Below, piece after piece: positions 37,409 to 42,398 of a DNA stretch of 42,398 nt. The notes under the pieces were generated by a model. The model was not told the DNA's origin and made no database searches. It worked only from the letters and a program-made list of their open reading frames with translations. A program made the translations under genes and the position numbers. This stretch comes from Loktanella sp. (GTDB lineage: Bacteria; Pseudomonadota; Alphaproteobacteria; Rhodobacterales; Rhodobacteraceae). The stretch is taken from contig JAGXIQ010000121.1 of NCBI GenBank assembly GCA_024635625.1, positions 1 through 42,398 on the forward strand, in the 5' to 3' direction. Each line of letters opens with the position of its first letter. Position 1 is the first letter of the stretch.

Positions 37409-37720
37409 ATGCAGGCTCGTATCTATCGCCCCGCCAAGACCGCCATGTCCTCTGGCACTGCCAAGACGCGCGTTTGGATTCTGGATTTCGTAAAGGACAG
37501 CGCCCGAGAAATCGACCCGCTGATGGGTTGGACCAGTTCGACAGACACCCAAAGCCAAGTTCGCCTGACCTTTGAAACAAAGGAAGAAGCCTTGGACTAC
37601 GCCAAGGACCATGGCATCGATGCTGTCGTGACAGAGCCGCAAACCCGCAGCGTCAATGTCCGCGTGGGCGGATACGGCGAAAACTTTGCCACAAATCGCC
37701 GCGGCGTCTGGACACATTAG
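37409..37720 (+). CDS. ETC complex I accessory subunit (NDUFS4-like, 18 kDa type)
   Basis: This 103-residue protein matches the NDUFS4-like complex I subunit found in alphaproteobacteria and mitochondria: [21 protein letters not shown] at the start, [40 protein letters not shown] and a tail with [12 protein letters not shown]. It sits on the peripheral arm of NADH:quinone oxidoreductase and is normally encoded apart from the nuo operon. CAGGAG precedes ATG 37409. The candidate transposon end begins three bases after its TAG stop. Confidence 0.9.
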   Translation: MQARIYRPAKTAMSSGTAKTRVWILDFVKDSAREIDPLMGWTSSTDTQSQVRLTFETKEEALDYAKDHGIDAVVTEPQTRSVNVRVGGYGENFATNRRGVWTH

Positions 37721-37723
37721 GGT

Positions 37724-37773
37724 TGTTGTGAATCGTAGTAAAGTTGCCGCCAATTCGACGTAAAGATTTGGCC
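37724..37773 (+). mobile_element. Candidate transposon end with a 22-bp-period direct repeat (Tn7/Tn5053-like)
   Basis: Starting with TGTTGTGAATCG, three bases after the stop codon of the complex I gene, there are two repeats of the form TCGnnGTAAAGnTnnnGCC, at 37733-37751 and 37755-37773 (14 of 19 bases equal, 22-bp period). A further GTAAAG core lies in reverse at 37804-37809. Terminal TGT and short repeated transposase sites are typical of Tn7- and Tn5053-type elements, and the adjacent gene carries a TniQ segment. No matching opposite end or target duplication was identified in the window. Confidence 0.4.
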
Positions 37774-38024
37774 AAAATACTGCACAAATCAACATGATGT
37801 GGCTTTACAACTTCTTTGTGTAGATGTGGTGTTCGTTTTCTTGTTTGGTTTGCGACTGAATGTCGAAGCTTGATGTCTGCCAGAAAAAGCAGAAGCACGC
37901 TCAAAAAAAAGAGATAGGTTGCTCAACTCAAGTAAATAAGGGGTTTGGGGATTACGAAGCGCAAACCGTCACGTGCTGATGCCGTCGCAAGCTGGCTGAG
38001 ACCACACAGTTGAATACCAGTAGG
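37774..38024. other. A/T-rich non-coding stretch inside the candidate transposon end
   Basis: About 250 bp with visibly lower G+C than the flanking core genes, containing homopolymer A runs (37901-37910) and no supported reading frame. It separates the candidate end repeats from the stop of the chimeric polymerase/TniQ gene. Confidence 0.45.
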
Positions 38025-40466
38025 TCAAGATAGTTGTTGAAAACTTTGCTGTGCTACTGATGCGAAGTGACGGTCAACATCTGATCGTAGGTAGAGATGG
38101 CCGTAGTCCTCGCCCTTTGGTGAGAATTGTTTGATCCCTGCGAATCTTAATTTGGCCAACAAAGTTTGCCGAGCGTCACAGTACCGGGTAGTCATCGTCG
38201 ACAGCGTCACGAAACGCGCATGAAACGCTGCGACATCGGTTTCAGCCATATAAAAATGCTCACGCCCCGTATTCGGGTCCGTTCGCTGCGTGGCCGTCGT
38301 ATATCCAGCCTCAACAAGGGCAAGGAACCTGCCTTTTGCGCGCATACCGATTTGTCGCGCAAATGCTGAAACGGTGAGGTCTTCAAGACCTTTCACTTTC
38401 GGAGTCGCGACTACTATCCGGTCTATTTCAGCCTTGCGCACGCGTAGCGCCGCATATCCACGCTCGCCCGCCCGATGCCCAACGCGAAGACCGCTCTCGC
38501 GTATCGCTTCAATGATCGTTCCAACACCTATCCCAGACCTTACCTTGGCTTGTTGTATCCCCTCCCATTCCTGTTCGTCCGCCGAGATCGTCTCAGCTTT
38601 CGCAGTCAATTCTGCAACAAGAATCAAACCATCTTGATAACGCCAAGGCGATTGAACAGTTGGGATGTGGATCATTGGAACCAAAACCCGGTCCTCTACC
38701 AACGATTTAAATTGAGCAAGGGTAGCATTCATTGACTTCCGCATCTCAATTGGACCGATCAATGTAGGAATTTCTGAAAGGAGTCCGGCATACAGCTTTG
38801 CATCGAAGGTTTTGCGAGCATCGGGCCTGGCATCATCAGCATTGATCGCGCCTGCGCAAACGAGAAACTGTGTCAGCAGCTTAGGTCCAACACCACTTTC
38901 GTGAGAAGCTGACGACACTGAGTGCAAACGGCGTTCAATAATATTTTGGCCCAGAATTTCCGTGCCTGCTGGGATCGACCAATTGGCCATAATGCAATCC
39001 CGAAGAATTGTTCGAAACGAAGCGAAGGCCGCCTCATTCTGATAGTCTCGAGCCAACAGCGTAAACAGCCGGCCAAAAGCCTTGTTTGGCATTGCGCCTG
39101 CCCCGTCTGCGCAGGCAACCAAGTCATTCAAAGCGGAACCTATGGCGTCAAAACCTTGTCTTGCAATATCGAAGCCCATTGCTCGAGCGGCCGCAATCTT
39201 GGCGCCGAGATAGCCGCCAGGCATTTCACCAGAGGGACCGAGGGTGAGAGCCTGCGGCCCCAGCCTGGCCCGCAGGTCGTCCATCAGGTCGCTGACCACC
39301 TCCCATTTCGCCCGGGACGATTCTTCGGATGCGCTACCAGACAGACCGGGGCTGGCCGCGAAGAGGTCGGCTATGACGTCTCCTTCGGCGATCATACCAT
39401 GGATCATCACGCTGACCGCACGCGGCGCAAACGCCAAGGTGCGTTTGGCGCGATCAAGTCCCGCGGCGAGGGCCTGCATGAAGGCATAGTCGTCCCGTGC
39501 GGGTAGGAAACTTGCCTGCCAGCTCCAATGTAGGTCGTCGCTCCGGGATCCAGAGGCTGCACGATAGCCGCCGCCCCGGAAGCTCAGCGTCAGTTTCGTC
39601 GCCCGCATGTCCGCCCGCCGCACACGGCGGCCTGCGCTTTCGGTCAGAAGCCGTGCACAGATCCGGACCTTCTCTGGATTGCGCCAGTCCCGCGGCAACA
39701 TACGGCTGTGGCCGAACATGCTCTTCTTCGTCGGCGGGCGTTCCGTATGGTAGCCATGCAGACCATTCCAGAACCGTTCGCCCTCGACGCTGCCCCAGAT
39801 CGCGCGCGCCTGTTTGGGCGCCAGTGTCCAAAGGCTTGGGACGTCCCGCACACCGGCCGCTTCCAGTCGCGTCCGCATGCCCTTTGAGATCCCCGGCAGG
39901 TCGCCAATGTCGATATCCGCGAGGGCACCGGGAAGGTCTTCGGCGCGGATCATCTGGAAGCCGTTCGGCTTGTGCCGTTCCGCGGCGATCTTGGCCAGAA
40001 GTTCAGTGGGCGCCATACCGATCGAGCAGGTCAGCCCGTCGCTGAAGGTAGCGGCGAGCTCAGCCTTGATCTGGTCGGCCAGTACCATTCCAGCGGCGGC
40101 CTCAGCCGGCAGCAGGTTGCACACCACCTCATCGATGGACCGGACATGGGCGACTGGCAGACAGGTCTCGATCACGTCGAGGATCCGCTTGTGCAGCCGC
40201 ACGTAGACATCGTGGCGGGCCACCACGAAGATCATGTCGGGGATGAGCGTGCGGGCTTTGCTGATTGTCGCGCCGGATTTGACACCGCGGGCCTTGGCCT
40301 CGCGGCTGACGGCGATGCAGCCGGTGTGAAGTGAATCCAGTGGCACCACGCCCACCGGGCGGCCGCGCAGGTCTGGATTGAAGTGTTGCTCGGCCGACGC
40401 GAAGAAGCTGTCGAAGTCGAGATAGAGACGTTCGACGCCACGGGCCTGACCATGTGAATGCTGCAC
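38025..40466 (-). CDS. Chimeric protein: Y-family DNA polymerase joined to the C-terminal part of TniQ
   Basis: This uninterrupted 813-residue frame joins two unrelated proteins. Residues about 12-425 are a DinB/UmuC-type translesion polymerase: YLDFDSFFASAEQ with the first catalytic Asp and aromatic steric-gate region, REAKARGVKSG, the catalytic SIDE at residues 110-113, a helix-hairpin-helix (GDLPGISKGMRTRLEAAGV) and a little-finger domain up to GGYLGAKIA, where relatives go on to FGRIPD. From there it reads as the C-terminal half of TniQ: GFDAIGSALNDL, KAFGRLFTLLA, FRTILRDCIMANWSIPAG, IERRLHSVSSASHESG and later helix-turn-helix-like parts. The TniQ zinc-finger N-terminus is absent. Base composition changes at the join near 39190, G+C-rich on the polymerase side. 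GTG 40466, with AAAGGGA upstream, is the likely start; a TTG at 40523 is an alternative. No SOS box is visible. Confidence 0.85.
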   Translation of the reverse strand: MQHSHGQARGVERLYLDFDSFFASAEQHFNPDLRGRPVGVVPLDSLHTGCIAVSREAKARGVKSGATISKARTLIPDMIFVVARHDVYVRLHKRILDVIETCLPVAHVRSIDEVVCNLLPAEAAAGMVLADQIKAELAATFSDGLTCSIGMAPTELLAKIAAERHKPNGFQMIRAEDLPGALADIDIGDLPGISKGMRTRLEAAGVRDVPSLWTLAPKQARAIWGSVEGERFWNGLHGYHTERPPTKKSMFGHSRMLPRDWRNPEKVRICARLLTESAGRRVRRADMRATKLTLSFRGGGYRAASGSRSDDLHWSWQASFLPARDDYAFMQALAAGLDRAKRTLAFAPRAVSVMIHGMIAEGDVIADLFAASPGLSGSASEESSRAKWEVVSDLMDDLRARLGPQALTLGPSGEMPGGYLGAKIAAARAMGFDIARQGFDAIGSALNDLVACADGAGAMPNKAFGRLFTLLARDYQNEAAFASFRTILRDCIMANWSIPAGTEILGQNIIERRLHSVSSASHESGVGPKLLTQFLVCAGAINADDARPDARKTFDAKLYAGLLSEIPTLIGPIEMRKSMNATLAQFKSLVEDRVLVPMIHIPTVQSPWRYQDGLILVAELTAKAETISADEQEWEGIQQAKVRSGIGVGTIIEAIRESGLRVGHRAGERGYAALRVRKAEIDRIVVATPKVKGLEDLTVSAFARQIGMRAKGRFLALVEAGYTTATQRTDPNTGREHFYMAETDVAAFHARFVTLSTMTTRYCDARQTLLAKLRFAGIKQFSPKGEDYGHLYLRSDVDRHFASVAQQSFQQLS

Positions 40467-40587
40467 CGCGTGTCCCTTTGCCAAGGCACCGAAGCATAGT
40501 CGATCAGGAGGAGGATGGGGCAAGGTGACGTGTCACCACCAACAGTCGATCATCAGACATGCCCATGGCTCGCAATCACTGTAAACC

Positions 40588-41055
40588 TCACTGACACCAG
40601 AACTCGTCACCGTCGGGCCAGCGGCGTGCCAACTTTTCGGAAATCAGGATGTCGCCGACATCGACGCCGTCGATGCTGATTGTCGCCAGCCTGCGCTTGC
40701 CCGTGCCGTCAATCCCGAAGGTCTCAACGGTCCATGCATTCCCGTTCAACAACGCCTGCAGCCGGGCCGTTGCGGCTGTCGCGAGATCGATTTCGACAGA
40801 GCCTCCGCAGATATTCGTGCGGGACTCTGGCGTGTCGAAAGCCTTCAGCCTGATATTGACCCCACCCAGCCAGAGGGTGTCACCGTCCACGATGCATGTC
40901 TTGTCTGACGTATTGCGCTGATACTTCCCGCAGATCGGCAGATTTCCCACGGGCACGACATTGGCCTCAGACGTGGATGCGTCAGCGCTTGTGCCTACCG
41001 TGAGCAGGCACAATGCAACGAGGCTGGAGCACAAAGGTCGTGGAATATGAGTCAC
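40588..41055 (-). CDS. Secreted thermonuclease-like (SNase) protein
   Basis: This 155-residue protein has a signal peptide (LCSSLVALCLLTVG, cut near ADA) and a staphylococcal nuclease-type domain: CIVDGDTLWLGGVNIRLKAFDTPES with the metal-binding Asp residues, Arg69 and Glu77, and GKRRLATI with a second Arg, then LISEKLARRWPDGDEFWC. Four mature cysteines could form two disulphides. The family cleaves DNA and RNA in the presence of calcium, here presumably in the periplasm or outside. Similar proteins are common on plasmids and islands. The start sits just after the H-NS-like gene on the same strand. Confidence 0.82.
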   Translation of the reverse strand: MTHIPRPLCSSLVALCLLTVGTSADASTSEANVVPVGNLPICGKYQRNTSDKTCIVDGDTLWLGGVNIRLKAFDTPESRTNICGGSVEIDLATAATARLQALLNGNAWTVETFGIDGTGKRRLATISIDGVDVGDILISEKLARRWPDGDEFWCQ

Positions 41056-41063
41056 GCTGCCAC

Positions 41064-41393
41064 TCAGCTGGTAGTCAAAATTAGAAACTCATCCTTGGCG
41101 TGACCATTTGCCAATGCATCCTTCATCCACTGAGGCTGGCGGCCGCGGCCGGTCCAGGTCTGCTCAGGATTTTCGGGGTGACGATATTTCGGCGGCAAAA
41201 CAGATTTGGCTTTCTTGCCTGGAAGTCCGGTCAGTTCGGCGAGGGTAAACCCCATTTTCCGCGCGGCAGCTTCGGCCGCTGCAAGGGCTTCTTTGCGCTG
41301 CTTGTCCTGATAACCGTCAACGGCCTTATTGACGTCCTTCTGGAGCTTTTTAAGATCTTCCAACGACATGCTGTTCAAATCGATATCTGACAT
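41064..41393 (-). CDS. H-NS/HvrA family histone-like regulator
   Basis: This 109-residue protein has an N-terminal coiled coil (LEDLKKLQKDVNKAVDGYQDKQRKEALAAAEAAARKMG) for oligomerisation and a C-terminal DNA-binding domain with KYRHPENPEQTWTGRGRQPQWM, the H-NS core that inserts into the minor groove of A/T-rich DNA. The tail ALANGHAKDEFLI is typical of alphaproteobacterial HvrA-like proteins. AAGGA precedes ATG 41393. H-NS-like proteins often silence acquired DNA, and this gene lies in an unusual A/T-richer stretch of the window. Confidence 0.88.
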   Translation of the reverse strand: MSDIDLNSMSLEDLKKLQKDVNKAVDGYQDKQRKEALAAAEAAARKMGFTLAELTGLPGKKAKSVLPPKYRHPENPEQTWTGRGRQPQWMKDALANGHAKDEFLILTTS

Positions 41394-41540
41394 CTGTATT
41401 TCCTTACCGTATTCTTCACGAAAAATCGCTGAAGCGCAGTTGCCACTCAATCAGATAGGGGGTCAATCGAATTTGGCTATTTAAGCGGCGTAATCTCCCC
41501 GTATTTTGATTCATTGGGCTGCGTTTCAACTCTTAAGTCA

Positions 41541-41740
41541 TCAAGCATCATTCACGAATACGACCCGGTTCTTCTCATCAGACCAATAGAGCCAGCCTTT
41601 TGTCCTGCGACGGAGTTTTCTGAGATCGCGATAGAAGGCTTCGGATGGAAACTCCCGATGCGTACGGAAGGGAAAATTTGCGATATCATTGGAATCGACC
41701 CAATCCTTGAAGCGAAAAAACCAGCCGTTCCTGCAAGGCG
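41541..41740 (-). pseudogene. Protein-like fragment without a start codon
   Basis: The minus-strand frame ending at TGA 41541-41543 reads GWFFRFKDWVDSNDIANFP, then a charged, aromatic stretch with FYRDLRKLRRRTKGWLYWSD and a final VVFVNDA. Its composition is convincingly protein-like, more so than the opposite-strand frame, yet no ATG, GTG or TTG with a ribosome binding site opens it before it enters the CBS gene. It may be a decayed gene or the end of one that lost its 5' part. I do not recognise the family. Confidence 0.35.
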
Positions 41741-41746
41741 CAGAAA

Positions 41747-41926
41747 TTAACGTGACAAAACCCTCACGACCATGTCGCGATCCGTGACCATGCCGACAAG
41801 GTGCCCGCGTTCTGCGACCGCCAGCGCACCGATATCGTGTCGCCGCATAAGCGCTGCGGCCTCCCGGATCGTTTTGTGGGGTACGACCGACACGACGGGA
41901 CTGGACATCAATCTGTTGACTAGCAT
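41747..41926 (-). CDS. Truncated single-CBS-domain protein (59 residues)
   Basis: ATG 41926 opens a short frame with MSSPVVSVVPHKTIREAAAL, then RRHDIGALAVAERGHLVGMV, TDRDMVVRVLSR and a TAA stop. This is one complete CBS motif of the kind found in paired CBS proteins of about 130-145 residues, which bind adenine nucleotides. The second CBS domain that normally follows is missing, so this is probably a truncated gene or remnant. Downstream sequence in other frames does not supply a second CBS motif that I can see. Confidence 0.65.
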   Translation of the reverse strand: MLVNRLMSSPVVSVVPHKTIREAAALMRRHDIGALAVAERGHLVGMVTDRDMVVRVLSR

Positions 41927-41975
41927 TTTCTGAATCCGGCTATGATGTCGTTGACGGGAAACAGTCGTATTGCGT

Positions 41976-42212
41976 TCAGGTTTTGCCGTTCCGCTTTTTT
42001 GGTGCGTCTCTTCGGGCCGACCAGCCGGGATCGTTGCGTTTGATCAATTGTGAAATGACGTATGCGGCGGGCCAGGTCAGAACCAACCCAAGCGCCACGG
42101 CCCCCACAATGGGCTGCCAAGCATAATACCCCATTGACAGAACGACGATTACAAGACCGCCGACAAGCACGGATCCGGTTGCGAAGGTCAAGATGACGCT
42201 CAAGCGATCCAT
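41976..42212 (-). CDS. Small two-helix membrane protein, unknown function
   Basis: This 78-residue protein has two hydrophobic helices (SVILTFATGSVLVGGLVIVVLSMGYY and IVGAVALGLVLTWPAAYVISQLI) and a basic tail RRDAPKKRNGKT. It resembles short Rhodobacterales membrane proteins that are sometimes mis-annotated as CTP synthetase. AAAAGGAG lies just ahead of ATG 42212. Its role is unknown. Confidence 0.65.
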   Translation of the reverse strand: MDRLSVILTFATGSVLVGGLVIVVLSMGYYAWQPIVGAVALGLVLTWPAAYVISQLIKRNDPGWSARRDAPKKRNGKT

Positions 42213-42398
42213 TCCATTCTCCTTTTACCCAATTTGGCAATTTTTGATATTTGTGATGATATTGATCGACATTCCCCATGTGGCCTGCCGCTTGACGTCA
42301 GATTTGCCTGATCTTGTCGCATGATCAAGAGTTTTGTGCTCACAAGCTCTGCTGCAATCGTCAGAGCTCCCGAATGTGGGTTGATTGGACCGCAAAGC
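42213..42398. other. End of window, no supported gene
   Basis: The last 186 bp contain no coding frame, RNA gene or repeat I can support; the promoter of the small membrane protein is presumably here. Confidence 0.4.

Noticed and set aside
39175..39192. Adjacent NotI and XhoI recognition sequences at the polymerase/TniQ join, suggesting a cloning scar
   Set aside because: Both fall within in-frame codons of plausible protein sequence (AAARAM, as expected for a TniQ segment), and G+C-rich genomes contain such sites naturally. Still worth a glance when the join is checked against reads.
41514..41750. Plus-strand 78-codon frame near the H-NS-like gene
   Set aside because: It shares codon boundaries with the more protein-like minus-strand fragment at 41541-41740 and shows no family features.

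Overview
The window looks like chromosome of a marine alphaproteobacterium of the Rhodobacterales (Roseobacter group). The basis is family content rather than a database match: a sqdB-sqdD-sqdC sulfolipid operon, an H-NS/HvrA-type regulator, the 44-residue aa3-oxidase subunit IV, an NDUFS4-like complex I accessory subunit, an MbfA ferritin-like iron exporter with an Irr-type operator, and moderately high G+C. Most of it is ordinary, densely packed core genome.

Layout from left to right. (1) 1-4238: the tail of a glutathione-dependent formaldehyde dehydrogenase with a terminator, a coupled membrane protein/methyltransferase pair, a small SH3-domain protein, a NYN/LOTUS-type nuclease-like protein, and mbfA behind an iron-control element. 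(2) 4307-9074, minus strand: a molybdenum cofactor block (mobA-mobB-moeA fusion-GNAT, with fdhD upstream), in which MoeA carries an extra domain of about 295 residues. (3) 9135-13465: azlCD, a lipoprotein coupled to a tiny cytochrome oxidase subunit, a broken HD-GYP gene and an MBL-fold hydrolase. (4) 13710-16605: the sulfolipid operon sqdB-sqdD-sqdC, overlapping start to stop. (5) 16610-26829: a complete rhizobial-type glycerol uptake and catabolism locus, glpDSTPQUVK on the minus strand with divergent glpR. Its two ATPases have complementary degenerate motifs, predicting one active and one inactive ATP site. (6) 26866-32365: a five-gene oligopeptide ABC operon, oppABCDF. (7) 32675-37720: tRNA-Ala(CGC), a small membrane protein, uvrB, an M29 aminopeptidase, periplasmic sodC and the complex I accessory subunit.

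(8) 37721-42398 differs from the rest. It is patchy in base composition and has longer gaps and broken genes. It holds one long reading frame in which a Y-family DNA polymerase is joined to the C-terminal part of a TniQ transposition protein. A 22-bp-period direct repeat resembling a Tn7/Tn5053-type transposon end begins 3 bp after the complex I gene. A secreted thermonuclease-like protein, an H-NS-like protein, a one-domain CBS remnant and a small membrane protein follow. I read this as the scar of a transposon that decayed by internal deletion and left a chimeric gene. It is the least expected feature of the window.

All assignments come from reading the sequence and recalling family motifs. 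No database search, structure prediction or composition statistic was run.
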